Assembly (NCBI RefSeq): GCF_015863205.1
Contig: NZ_JACBXQ010000005.1
Location: forward strand, 62,001 to 126,000
Reading direction: 5' to 3'
DNA: 64,000 bases
From: Facklamia lactis
GTDB lineage: Bacteria > Bacillota > Bacilli > Lactobacillales > Aerococcaceae
Part shown: positions 44,638-53,267 of the stretch, piece after piece
How positions within the stretch are numbered: the stretch's first letter is position 1
How the letters are laid out: each line of letters opens with the position of its first letter
Notes under the pieces: model-generated
Told to the model about the DNA's origin: nothing
The model's database searches: none
What the model saw: the letters and a program-made list of their open reading frames with translations, nothing else
Translations under genes and position numbers: made by a program

Positions 44638-44666
44638 ACAACCACTAGACTTTCTCTAGTGGTTGT
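44638..44666 (-). terminator. Terminator of the DeoR regulator gene
   Basis: Perfect 12-base arms ACAACCACTAGA and TCTAGTGGTTGT around five bases, followed on the minus strand by TTTTTTATT, ten bases past the stop. Confidence 0.9.
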
Positions 44667-44675
44667 ATAAACCGA

Positions 44676-45434
44676 TCAAACATAGGTAATATCAATATTC
44701 TCTGAAAACAAAGGCTTATTTTCCTTCTCAAAGCGATTGGTGATAATATGGTCGATCTCTTGTATATCGCATATTTTAAAAGAGGTTCGTTTATTAAACT
44801 TACTGTTATCTACCAGCACAATTTTTCGATTAGCAATTCCTACCATCTCTTTTTTGGTCAAAGCGAGGTCAGCAGTTGAATGAAATAAACCCGCTTCCAT
44901 ATCCAAGGACATAACCCCAATAAAAGCGGTATTCACTCGGAATTGCTTGAGAAACTCTTGCGTATAATAACCACTACATACCCTCATCCCTGAAGATAGG
45001 CCCACATTTCCCCCTGCAAAAATGACTGTTAAATGTTCATAATTCAATAAGATCTTTAGAATATTTAAATCATTCGTAATCACGGTTAAATCTTGAAAGT
45101 CATATAACTCTTTCGCTAAACAACAAGTCGTGGTGCCAGAATCTAACAGAATCGTATCGCCATTTTTAATCCATTCTCGAGCCTGTTGAGCAATTTTTTG
45201 TTTGTATTGCAAATTAGTCTGCCAGCGAATATTATAATCCATCTCAACATTCTCAAAAGTATTAAAGGTCACCACTCCTTGTGACCGTCTCACTAAATCC
45301 ATTTTTTCTAATTCTTTCAAATCTCTACGAATTGTCATAGTCGATAAGTTGAACTGATCAGCCAATTCTTGGATCGTAACCGTGGTATGTTCAGATAGAA
45401 AAGCTATTAATTGATCTAGCCTTTTCTTTTTCAT
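44676..45434 (-). CDS. DeoR/GlpR-family transcriptional regulator
   Basis: A 252-residue DeoR regulator. The N-terminal helix-turn-helix is TIQELADQFNLSTMTIRRDL, followed by the sugar-phosphate-sensing domain with ILLDSGTTTCCLAKEL, VITNDLNI and VLVDNSKFNKRTS. The start at 45434 is an ATG with TAGGAG at eight-base spacing; a GTG nine bases upstream is less likely. It stands just upstream of the ugp operon on the same strand, separated by its own terminator, so it may add carbon control by a sugar or glycerol phosphate. Confidence 0.87.
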   Translation of the reverse strand: MKKKRLDQLIAFLSEHTTVTIQELADQFNLSTMTIRRDLKELEKMDLVRRSQGVVTFNTFENVEMDYNIRWQTNLQYKQKIAQQAREWIKNGDTILLDSGTTTCCLAKELYDFQDLTVITNDLNILKILLNYEHLTVIFAGGNVGLSSGMRVCSGYYTQEFLKQFRVNTAFIGVMSLDMEAGLFHSTADLALTKKEMVGIANRKIVLVDNSKFNKRTSFKICDIQEIDHIITNRFEKENKPLFSENIDITYV

Positions 45435-45530
45435 AATGTGCACTCCTAAGTCTATAATCTCATTAAATTCTACTTTATCATATTTACAAAAAAAAGCCCA
45501 AACAAGTCTCTGCTTCGGCTTTCTTGCGTT

Positions 45531-46010
45531 TTAAATTTTTCCTTGCTGATAGAGGGTCGAAGCGACAGGAATCAACAAAGCTGCTAACAATATCCCCAGA
45601 GGTCCGAGAGCAATGGAACAAGTCAGAGTAATCGCTAACGGAATCCAGAATGGCATCTGCATGGATTTCCCCATCCAAATGGTCTCAGCAACTTGTTCCA
45701 GAATGATGAGAGCAACATAGATTCCTAATAGAATCCAACCTCTTTGCATATCTCCCGTAAACATTTCAATCAATGCCCAAGGAACAAATACCATCCCTGA
45801 ACCGATAACCGGAAGTAAATCAATAAACATAATGGCCAAAGCAATCCAAACCCAACCTGTGATTTCTAACAAACCCAAGGCAATTGATAAGAAAAGCCAA
45901 CCGACAATAAAAAGCTTACCTTTTGTTTTTAAATAAATTTTAATATTATGGTATACATTTGTAGCGAACCGCTGTAATTCTGCTTGATTATTTTGTTTAA
46001 TCTTAATCAC
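45531..46010 (-). CDS. AI-2E family membrane protein, short or truncated
   Basis: The 159 residues match the C-terminal half of AI-2E/YtvI-type permeases, including WVWIALAIMFIDLLPVIGSG and GPLGILLAALL. Full members have about 350 residues and eight helices; only four or five are here. The called start is a GTG that lacks a properly spaced ribosome site: GAGAGG directly abuts it, and a stop lies in frame a few codons upstream. It may be a degenerate gene or a short subfamily. A weak terminator (AAAGCC/GGCTTT) follows. Confidence 0.6.
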   Translation of the reverse strand: MIKIKQNNQAELQRFATNVYHNIKIYLKTKGKLFIVGWLFLSIALGLLEITGWVWIALAIMFIDLLPVIGSGMVFVPWALIEMFTGDMQRGWILLGIYVALIILEQVAETIWMGKSMQMPFWIPLAITLTCSIALGPLGILLAALLIPVASTLYQQGKI

Positions 46011-46175
46011 CTCTCGACTATCATATCATGAATACTAGCAAAAAAATCAGTCTAAATATTGATAAAAAATAAAATGAAGAGGAACTATTGCTTTTCATAC
46101 AAGAGTCCCTCTCTTACAACCTATGGAATTATTTACTCAGACCAAATGTCATCATTCGCATTAAGGAATCACAAG

Positions 46176-47309
46176 CTAATTAGATTTCCACTTTACATTC
46201 TGATAGCTATCGCCACTCCCATCAAATTCGTTCGCCATATATAAACGATCTCCAACAGAAGCAAATAAGACTTCATCATTGAGACTCATCACATATTCTG
46301 CCTTTATTTCATTGCCTTTAGAATCCGTTCCTTGAACTTTTTCTGCTTCAATCAATTGCACATCTGTCTCCTGAGGAAAAGAGGCATTCGTTTTAAGTTG
46401 CATCATCAGAACAGCCTGTACAAATTCGTTAGCCGTTTCAAAGTTTAAATCAAAATCCCCCTTGGAATTCAAGTTGTGATCAAAATTATCCTGCAGTAAT
46501 TCATAGGTCCTTTGTTCAACTAAGGCTTGATCAGGTGAGGTCTCGACTTTTTCTAATTGTACTACATGATCTTTTTCTGAATTCAATCCAATCAACTGAT
46601 TAACATCTAACATCAACTCCTCATCAATGATGGCTAAACCAACATTGGAATAGACTCTGGGCTTCGAATAATTATCTCTCAAACCAAAAGCAAGATCCAT
46701 ATAAGTGACCATTTCAGCTGGTTCTCCCTTTTCATCTAATAAAACGACAGGTTGAATCTGCTGACCGACAACTCCTGCACCGATACCCCCGTCGGCTTCA
46801 CGTAAGGCTCCCGTTAAAATCGATAGATCCTGATAAACAGCTCCGCGCGCTTCTAGCTTTTCATCTGCATTCACAAAGAAACGCAACCCCTTATCTTCTT
46901 CATTATTCTCATAATAATGAGCTAAGTTAAACAAACCATCTTCAAATATTTCAAGAACGAAATGAATCTTTACCTTCATCTCATCAATTTGAATTGCTCC
47001 CGTATAGAGTCCAACATATTCTTTCACCTGCTCAGGTGCTTCATAACGAGAACCGTCAGGATTCAAAATTTCACTGGGAATATAATTAGCCTTCAATGGT
47101 CCATGATTATGCCCATGATGATCATCTGCTGAAAATCCTCGATTCTGGTCTTCATCATGACTATGTGGATCTTCTGATTCATCATAAGACTCGTCAGCCG
47201 TTACACTCTCCTCGAGCGATTCAGCATCCACTTCTTGTCCTGCCACAGAAAGCCAAGTTCCACTTACTGTCGTCATCAATAGTAACAATAAAGTAACAAT
47301 CTTTTTCAT
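46176..47309 (-). CDS. Secreted protein with His-rich segment, unknown (377 aa)
   Basis: The signal peptide ends near residue 24-30 (AGQ/VDA). Residues about 48-72 are rich in His, Asp and Glu (HSHDEDQ, DDHHGHNHG), a likely metal-binding stretch. The remaining 300 residues show beta-rich text such as YVGLYTGAIQIDEMKVKIHFVL and LSILTGALREADGGIGAG. No known domain is recognised. It lies 18 bases downstream of another secreted-protein gene, and the pair follows phoA on the same strand, so a place in phosphate scavenging or metal supply for alkaline phosphatase (Zn, Mg) is a reasonable hypothesis. Confidence 0.65.
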   Translation of the reverse strand: MKKIVTLLLLLMTTVSGTWLSVAGQEVDAESLEESVTADESYDESEDPHSHDEDQNRGFSADDHHGHNHGPLKANYIPSEILNPDGSRYEAPEQVKEYVGLYTGAIQIDEMKVKIHFVLEIFEDGLFNLAHYYENNEEDKGLRFFVNADEKLEARGAVYQDLSILTGALREADGGIGAGVVGQQIQPVVLLDEKGEPAEMVTYMDLAFGLRDNYSKPRVYSNVGLAIIDEELMLDVNQLIGLNSEKDHVVQLEKVETSPDQALVEQRTYELLQDNFDHNLNSKGDFDLNFETANEFVQAVLMMQLKTNASFPQETDVQLIEAEKVQGTDSKGNEIKAEYVMSLNDEVLFASVGDRLYMANEFDGSGDSYQNVKWKSN

Positions 47310-47326
47310 ACTAAACTCCTCGTCTA

Positions 47327-47932
47327 CTAAGGTCTAAATCCAGGTATAAACTGGTATTCTACCTTATCTTGATCTATTAGAACGGCTTGATCCTCTTGCT
47401 GATCGAAAGTAAAAATTTCCTTCCCAAACAGTGTAATCTGCCATTGATCATCGACTTCTTCCACACTTGGAGAAGCAATCAAATAATACTTGAATTCATT
47501 CTTTTCCGTATAATAAATACCTGGAATCCGATTATTAATAAGATCCATCACATCAGCTTGTGACATCTCAGGAGTAATCTTTTCAGTGATTTCTTGATAA
47601 ATATCTTTCAGATCATAATCTAGCTGAGCTTCTTCTAAATAAAGTTCCGCCACACTATCCGTATACTGCTTTAAATCAGGATGCGGAAAATTATGCATTT
47701 CTTCCAAAAAGGCCACTCGTTCTTGCCCTTCTGCTTTTTCTGCAAAGGCTTCATCAAGATAAATAAATAACTGGTTTTCATCAAAAAGCAAGCCTTCAAT
47801 CGCATGGTCTTCCGGAGCTAAATAATATCCTTCAAAGGGTAAATCACTAATACTTTCTGCTGCCAAAACTTGACTTCCTGCCCCACTTAAAACAATCACT
47901 ACGCTCACTAATAAGGTCCATAACTTTGTCAT
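47327..47932 (-). CDS. Secreted protein, unknown (201 aa)
   Basis: The ATG at 47932 follows AGGTGG by four bases and opens a signal peptide cut near LAA (about 24). The mature protein of about 177 residues is acidic, starting FEGYYLAPEDHAIEGLLFDENQLFIYL. A similar statement of layout (a short beta-rich 'coating' domain then helices) is all that can be said; the family is unknown. It is 78 bases downstream of phoA with a terminator in between, and 18 bases upstream of the His-rich protein gene, so the two form an operon, perhaps fed by read-through from phoA. Confidence 0.6.
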   Translation of the reverse strand: MTKLWTLLVSVVIVLSGAGSQVLAAESISDLPFEGYYLAPEDHAIEGLLFDENQLFIYLDEAFAEKAEGQERVAFLEEMHNFPHPDLKQYTDSVAELYLEEAQLDYDLKDIYQEITEKITPEMSQADVMDLINNRIPGIYYTEKNEFKYYLIASPSVEEVDDQWQITLFGKEIFTFDQQEDQAVLIDQDKVEYQFIPGFRP

Positions 47933-47957
47933 CTTTCCACCTATTTCTATCACTAAA

Positions 47958-47983
47958 AACGCAGCGTCATCTAACGCTGCGTT
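47958..47983 (-). terminator. Terminator of phoA
   Basis: Perfect 10-base arms AACGCAGCGT and ACGCTGCGTT around six bases. On the minus strand it is followed only by TTTTAGTG, so read-through into the downstream secreted-protein pair is possible. Confidence 0.8.
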
Positions 47984-48010
47984 CACAGTGTTTATTATTT
48001 GTCAAAGAGA

Positions 48011-49840
48011 TTATTCAACCGTTGTTTCTTCTGAAGTTTCTTCAGCACTTTCCTCTGCACTTGTCTCTTCAGCGCTTGTTTCTTCTGAAGACTCTTCAGC
48101 ACTTGTTTCTTCAGCACTTGCTTCTTCTGAGCTTTCTTCAGAACCAGCTTCTTCTTCAGTTTCTGATGCTCCAGCCTTACCCGTTACTGAAATTTTCTCA
48201 ACGGCTGTTTCGCCACCTTCATATAAGCCCATCGCAGCTAATAATTTATAAGCTAAATCGATATTCTCATAGTTACCTTCCCACATAGCAGCTCCTGCAC
48301 CCATTGCATATACTGGTACACGTTCTGGCGAGTGGTCAACTGTTGTCCATCCGTATCCAGCTTTTTTGTTTAAGATGCGAGTAGCTGTAATTGAGATTGG
48401 TGTATAGCTATGGAATCCTTGTAAGATATCAGATTGACCTGCATTACGCTCTTCAAATTCTAACATGGATTGGTCAAAAGCGTATTTCAATGATTCTAAT
48501 TCATCAGCAGTAATTAACATCCGATCTTTCTCTTCAGTTTCTTCTTCTGCAGCTGCTTCAGCTTCTGCATTCGTTAAAACTTCTTCCTTGATTTCTAAGT
48601 CGAATACAAAACCAAAGTTTTCTTCTAATAATGGAACAACCTCTTCAAATGTCATTTCAGGATTTTCTTCTTTTGCTTCTTCAAAGATCACATCAAATGC
48701 TTCTTGTGATACTTTTTGATTATCTAATAAGTGGAAGTAAGAATCGTAGCCTGTTTCTGAGTTACCAATTGTAAATCCACCAGTTGGGTGGTCTGCCGTT
48801 ACAACAATTAAAGTATCTTCTGGATGCTCATAGTAGAAATCAACTGCTTCTTGGATTGCATCTTGGAAATCAATAACTTCTTTAACAGTCGTCGCTGCAT
48901 CGTTGGCATGTTCTGACCAGTCAATCTTACCAGATTCTGTCATCATGAAGAATCCTTCTTCTTTATCACCCATCACTTCGATCCCTTTAGCGACCATGTC
49001 TGCTAATGTTTGCTCGCCTTCTTCGCGGTCAATCGCATATTTCATAGAAGACTCATCAGCCAGTGATAAATCTTCAGCTGGTGCATAAACCTTTTCAGAA
49101 TCTGCTGAGATGGCGTCAAATTCTTCTTTTGTATCTGCTACTGTATAACCAGCTTCTTCTAATACTTCGTATAAGTCTTTTTGATCTTCTTCTTCACCCG
49201 TACGATCTCCTAAAGATCCACCTGCAAAGTAATCAAAGTTAGAAGCAGCCATTTGAGTTCCGATATCGTAATAATTGTTACGGTGTTCAACATTTGCATA
49301 GAAAGCAGCGGGTGTTGCATGGTTTAAAGTAACAGTCGAAATAATTCCAATTGCTTTTCCATCTTCTTGAGCTTTCTCAGCAACTGATTTACTTTGCGTT
49401 GTCATATCAGGCGTTAATCCAATAACATTTGAATTAATTTTTGTTCCTGTACCAAAAGCAGTTGCCGTTGCAGCTGAATCTGGGACATAGTGGTCAGCAT
49501 CTGTTGGGTTTTGTAATCCGATAACAGGGAATTGTGAGAAGTTTAATGGCTGTGCTTCTGCCACACCATTTCCTTCATCTCCATTATCTGGGCCTAAGTA
49601 ATATTCTGCCGCTGAAACAGGAATGTTCCCCATTCCATCACCAATGAATAAGAAAACATATTTCGCTTCATTCTCATTCACTAAGCTTAAATCCTCTGTT
49701 AAAGGACGTCCTTCTTCTAATTCTACCACTGGGTAATCTTTTACATCTTCAGCCGTTTGAGCCGATACTAAGGGAGCAAAGTTCATAAATGCAGTTGCAC
49801 AAAGAGTCGCTACACATGACAATAACAATGATTTTCTCAT
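48011..49840 (-). CDS. phoA: Exported alkaline phosphatase
   Basis: A 609-residue alkaline phosphatase; the ATG at 49840 follows TGGAGGT. The signal peptide ends at VSA (about 27). Catalytic parts are FIGDGMGN (metal Asp about 68), DSAATATAFGTG (nucleophile Ser about 122), VTADHPTGG and the late VDHSPERVPVYAMG. It frees phosphate from organic esters outside the cell, using Zn and Mg. The last 50 residues are an almost pure Glu/Ser/Ala/Thr tail with no anchor motif, absent from standard PhoA. Four phased PhoP boxes precede the promoter, so it is a core Pho-regulon gene. Confidence 0.95.
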   Translation of the reverse strand: MRKSLLLSCVATLCATAFMNFAPLVSAQTAEDVKDYPVVELEEGRPLTEDLSLVNENEAKYVFLFIGDGMGNIPVSAAEYYLGPDNGDEGNGVAEAQPLNFSQFPVIGLQNPTDADHYVPDSAATATAFGTGTKINSNVIGLTPDMTTQSKSVAEKAQEDGKAIGIISTVTLNHATPAAFYANVEHRNNYYDIGTQMAASNFDYFAGGSLGDRTGEEEDQKDLYEVLEEAGYTVADTKEEFDAISADSEKVYAPAEDLSLADESSMKYAIDREEGEQTLADMVAKGIEVMGDKEEGFFMMTESGKIDWSEHANDAATTVKEVIDFQDAIQEAVDFYYEHPEDTLIVVTADHPTGGFTIGNSETGYDSYFHLLDNQKVSQEAFDVIFEEAKEENPEMTFEEVVPLLEENFGFVFDLEIKEEVLTNAEAEAAAEEETEEKDRMLITADELESLKYAFDQSMLEFEERNAGQSDILQGFHSYTPISITATRILNKKAGYGWTTVDHSPERVPVYAMGAGAAMWEGNYENIDLAYKLLAAMGLYEGGETAVEKISVTGKAGASETEEEAGSEESSEEASAEETSAEESSEETSAEETSAEESAEETSEETTVE

Positions 49841-49885
49841 CGGTGTTACCTCCATTTTATTTATTATGAAATCAAATCTGAGTTC

Positions 49886-49939
49886 ATTATAATTCACGTT
49901 TGTAAATTTAAAGTAAATTTGAGGTAAAGTTCCTGTAAA
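49886..49939 (-). promoter_or_regulatory. phoA promoter with four phased PhoP boxes
   Basis: On the minus strand TTTACA (49934-49939), TTTACC (49923-49928), TTTACT (49912-49917) and TTTACA (49901-49906) are spaced exactly 11 bases apart. They are followed after nine bases by the -10 TATAAT (49886-49891). There is no separate -35, as usual for PhoP-activated promoters. Confidence 0.92.
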
Positions 49940-49999
49940 GATTTACAAAACAACTTTTAAAAGTAACCATTACATATACAAGTGAATTGACCGAATAAA

Positions 50000-50029
50000 A
50001 AAACAGCTAGTCTATTGACCTGCTGTTTT
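50000..50029 (-). terminator. Terminator of the LPXTG peptide gene
   Basis: Arms AAAACAGC and GCTGTTTT with further partial pairing, nine bases past the stop, and a T run on the minus strand. Confidence 0.75.
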
Positions 50030-50037
50030 CTATGAGC

Positions 50038-50217
50038 CTATTTCTTTTTGCGTTTAGCTACTAAAAAGATTCCTGCTATTAGAGCTAAGAATGCAATCAA
50101 AATAACTAACCAAGAGGACCTCTCTCCTGTTTGAGGAAGCATTTCATGCGCATAAATCTTATTTCCATTTCCCAAAAGTAAGAACGTTATTAAGAGAAAA
50201 CTTAGCCAGACTTTCAT
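50038..50217 (-). CDS. Minimal LPXTG cell-wall-anchored peptide (59 aa)
   Basis: The ATG at 50217 follows GAAGGTGG by three bases. Residues 1-23 form a signal peptide (cut likely after IYA). LPQTG is at residues 27-31, then a helix (about 36-53) and a basic tail, KRKKK. Every element of a sortase substrate is present, but there is almost no protein between them: cutting at both sites would leave only about seven residues on the wall. It has its own terminator and lies between phoA and the ami operon. It may be the remnant of a larger gene, or a working micropeptide. Confidence 0.75.
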   Translation of the reverse strand: MKVWLSFLLITFLLLGNGNKIYAHEMLPQTGERSSWLVILIAFLALIAGIFLVAKRKKK

Positions 50218-50270
50218 GAGCCACCTTCTTTCCTTCATTACTATTAGTATACAATATTGCTTAGAAACAA

Positions 50271-50303
50271 TAAAGCAGCTCCTGCCTAGCAGGAGCTACT
50301 TTA
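50271..50303 (-). terminator. Terminator of the ami operon
   Basis: Arms AGCTCCTGC and GCAGGAGCT with AAAG/CTTT extensions. It lies just past the amiF stop, before the LPXTG peptide gene. Confidence 0.85.
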
Positions 50304-50305
50304 TA

Positions 50306-51247
50306 TTAATGGAATCTACTTTGATAATCAGCAAATTCTACATCGTTACAATAGACATAATGTTCCGGTATCACTTCACGGACACTTGGTTTATCAGTCT
50401 CATAATCATGCATATTAGGATCGTAGACTTTTAATTGGACTCTTCGAGATAGAATTGGATCTGGAATTGGTACGGCTGACAACAAGGCCTGAGTATAAGG
50501 ATGAATCGGATTTTTGAAGAGCTCCTCTGTCTCAGCCACTTCCAAAATACGTCCATTCCGAATCACCGCAATCCGATCTGAAATATAACGAACCACAGAA
50601 AGATCATGGGCAATGAATATATAAGTTAAGCCTTTTTCACGTTGGAACTTACGTAATAAGTTTAGAACTTGCGCTCGAACCGACACATCAAGAGAAGAAA
50701 TCGGCTCATCTGCGATCACTAAATCTGGCTCCATAATTAAGGCACGCGCAATCCCGATCCGCTGACGTTGTCCTCCCGAGAACTCATGCGGATAACGATA
50801 CATATGCTCTGAAAGGAGTCCCACTTCTTTCAGCATATTTTCTACTTTCTGAAGACGGTCTTCTTCGTTCTCAAAGAGACCAAAATTATAGAGACCTTCA
50901 GAAATAATATATTCAACGGTTGCACGGTCATTCAAAGAGGCAGATGGGTCTTGAAAGACCATCTGGATATCCCCGATTAATTGATGTTTTTCCTTGTCGG
51001 ATAATTGGGTATTGATTCGCTTACCTTTGAAATGAATTTCGCCATCAGAGGTTTTATTAATACCATTAATTGCACGTCCGATCGTTGTTTTACCGGATCC
51101 AGATTCTCCTACTAGAGAGAATGTTTCGCCTTTATAGACATCAAAAGTAGCATCTTGAACGGCAACAAAGCGATTTTTCCCCTCTCCAAAGGAAATTTCT
51201 AAGTCCTTAACGGAGACTAGTACTTCTTTTTCTTTATTTGCCATCAT
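50306..51247 (-). CDS. amiF: Oligopeptide ABC transporter ATPase AmiF/OppF
   Basis: A 313-residue ATPase with Walker [11 protein letters not shown] loop [10 protein letters not shown], signature [14 protein letters not shown], Walker [10 protein letters not shown] and switch HDLSVV. The C-terminus [16 protein letters not shown] is the oligopeptide/dipeptide ATPase extension. It is the last gene of amiACDEF, one base after the amiE stop. Its partner is AmiE. It powers uptake of oligopeptides used for nutrition or signalling. Confidence 0.93.
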   Translation of the reverse strand: MMANKEKEVLVSVKDLEISFGEGKNRFVAVQDATFDVYKGETFSLVGESGSGKTTIGRAINGINKTSDGEIHFKGKRINTQLSDKEKHQLIGDIQMVFQDPSASLNDRATVEYIISEGLYNFGLFENEEDRLQKVENMLKEVGLLSEHMYRYPHEFSGGQRQRIGIARALIMEPDLVIADEPISSLDVSVRAQVLNLLRKFQREKGLTYIFIAHDLSVVRYISDRIAVIRNGRILEVAETEELFKNPIHPYTQALLSAVPIPDPILSRRVQLKVYDPNMHDYETDKPSVREVIPEHYVYCNDVEFADYQSRFH

Positions 51248-51248
51248 T

Positions 51249-52319
51249 TTACTCCTCTCTAAAAATCACGTCGTCCGCGTGAACTTCTTTTAATCGGTCA
51301 TGTAAATTATGAATCACCGAAGGTTTCGTCGCTTCTGGTGCACGTGGATCCAATAACCATGTCTTAGCAAAGTGTGTTTCACTCACTTGGAACATAGGAG
51401 GTTCCACTTCATAATCGATCTGCATAGCATAAGGACTTCGTGGTGCAAAAGCATCGCCTTCAATCGTAGTATAGAGTGATGGAGGCGTCCCGGCAATCGA
51501 ATATAAATCTTCTTCTGGATCACTCAATTGAGGTAGAGATGATAAGAGCGCCCAAGTATAGGGATGCTTCGGATCATAAAAGATATCTTCAGCTGTTCCT
51601 GTCTCTACGATTTGACCCGCATACATTACCGCGATTCGGTCAGCAATCTGAGCAACTACTCCCAAGTCATGGGTAATGAAAATAATAGTAAATTCATACT
51701 CTTTCTGAAGGTCTTTTAATAAGCGTAAGATTTGTGCTTGAATGGTAACGTCCAATGCAGTAGTAGGTTCGTCACAGATCAGTACATTCGGTCGGCATGC
51801 CAGTGCGATCGCAATGACAATCCGCTGACGCATCCCTCCTGAGTACTCAAATGGATAATCATTAAAACGCTTTTCAGGTTCACGAATTCCCACTCGTTCC
51901 ATTAAATCAATGGCAATCTTCTTAGCCGCTCCTTCGGATTCTCCTCGGTGCTTCGTGATTACTTCCGTAATTTGACTTCCGATTGTTCGAACCGGGTTCA
52001 AGGAAGTCATGGGATCTTGGAAAATAGTCGCTAATTCTTTTCCCCGATACTTCAACCATTGTTTATGGCTCGTGAAATTCTGCAACTCATTTCCTTTATA
52101 GACGATCTTACCTTCAGGTATATAACCATTTTTCTCAAGCATCCCAGTAAAGGTCTTAGTTAAAACGGATTTCCCTGATCCTGACTCCCCAACAAGGGCT
52201 AAAACTTCTCCTTCATAAAGATCAAGATCAATACCACGAATGGCTGTTAATTCGGTATCCCTTACTCTAAATTTAACCTTAAGATCTCTTACTTCTAAAA
52301 TTTTATTTTTATCTGTCAT
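51249..52319 (-). CDS. amiE: Oligopeptide ABC transporter ATPase AmiE/OppD
   Basis: A 356-residue ATPase with Walker [22 protein letters not shown], signature [14 protein letters not shown], Walker [13 protein letters not shown] and HDLGVV. The C-terminal extension [14 protein letters not shown] is typical. The length equals AmiE of streptococci (about 355). The Lys-Ser then Val in the Walker A loop is normal for OppD. AGGAGG precedes the ATG. Confidence 0.93.
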   Translation of the reverse strand: MTDKNKILEVRDLKVKFRVRDTELTAIRGIDLDLYEGEVLALVGESGSGKSVLTKTFTGMLEKNGYIPEGKIVYKGNELQNFTSHKQWLKYRGKELATIFQDPMTSLNPVRTIGSQITEVITKHRGESEGAAKKIAIDLMERVGIREPEKRFNDYPFEYSGGMRQRIVIAIALACRPNVLICDEPTTALDVTIQAQILRLLKDLQKEYEFTIIFITHDLGVVAQIADRIAVMYAGQIVETGTAEDIFYDPKHPYTWALLSSLPQLSDPEEDLYSIAGTPPSLYTTIEGDAFAPRSPYAMQIDYEVEPPMFQVSETHFAKTWLLDPRAPEATKPSVIHNLHDRLKEVHADDVIFREE

Positions 52320-52331
52320 TTCAATCTCCTC

Positions 52332-53267
52332 CTAGACATGGTTCTTAGGATCTGTCGCATCTGCTAAGGCTTGCCCCACAATATAGAGAGAGATAGAAAT
52401 CAAAGCTAGAACTGCTACAGGTATCCAGAATAAATAAGGTTTAGAAGCAATATTGGTTGAATATTTTTGAATTAATTTACCTAGAGATACGATATCAGAA
52501 CTTAACCCAACCCCAATAAAGGATAGGAAAGTCTCTGTACTAATGAAGAGTGGTAAAGCTCTCGATAAATCAGTCACAATTACTGATGTTAAGTAAGGCA
52601 AAATATTCTTAAAGATCATTTTTTTAGTCGGGGTCCCGAGTGTTCGAGACGCTAAATTATACTCTCGATCTCGCATAATCATAACTTGAACCCGGATAAA
52701 ATAGGCCGTAAAAATCCATGACGTTAAGCACATTGCGAATAAAAGGTTCCAAAAACCACTTCCTAAAGAATAGGCTAAAACCATGACAATTAAGAGCATC
52801 GGAATATTAGCGAAAATATTATAAATCTCTAACATGACCACATCCACCTTCTGAGAAATCCCCCAGAAAGCACCTACGGTCACTCCAATTACAGCTGTGA
52901 TAAAAGTCGCAAGAAAGGCAATAGACAGAGAGGTCTTAGATCCCGCCCAAACTGCATCAAACAAGGACTGTCCATCAGCATCCGTACCAAACCAGTGTTC
53001 AGCACTCGGTTCCACATAACGTGCGGATAAATCGTTAATTTTAGAGGTATCCATCGGATCATAGCCTGAAAACATTGGTTGAATAAAGGACATCAACAAG
53101 ATCAAGACCATCACCACTAAAAAGAACATGGCTACTTTATTCTGTCGAAAAGTCCGCCAGACAGATTCCCAATAGGAATACTTAGGGGAATCAATTTTTT
53201 CTGCTTCTTTTCTACTCGTTTCGACATATTGGAAGGAAGCATCATTAATTTTTACTGAATTTTCCAT
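52332..53267 (-). CDS. amiD: Oligopeptide ABC permease AmiD/OppC
   Basis: A 311-residue permease: a cytoplasmic N-terminal segment, one helix near 47-67, an external loop with WFGTDADGQSLFDAVWAG, then five helices with the binding-protein-dependent transport signature around SRTLGTPTKKMIFKNILPYL. AAGGAGG precedes the ATG and the start touches the amiC stop. It forms the membrane pore with AmiC. Confidence 0.93.
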   Translation of the reverse strand: MENSVKINDASFQYVETSRKEAEKIDSPKYSYWESVWRTFRQNKVAMFFLVVMVLILLMSFIQPMFSGYDPMDTSKINDLSARYVEPSAEHWFGTDADGQSLFDAVWAGSKTSLSIAFLATFITAVIGVTVGAFWGISQKVDVVMLEIYNIFANIPMLLIVMVLAYSLGSGFWNLLFAMCLTSWIFTAYFIRVQVMIMRDREYNLASRTLGTPTKKMIFKNILPYLTSVIVTDLSRALPLFISTETFLSFIGVGLSSDIVSLGKLIQKYSTNIASKPYLFWIPVAVLALISISLYIVGQALADATDPKNHV

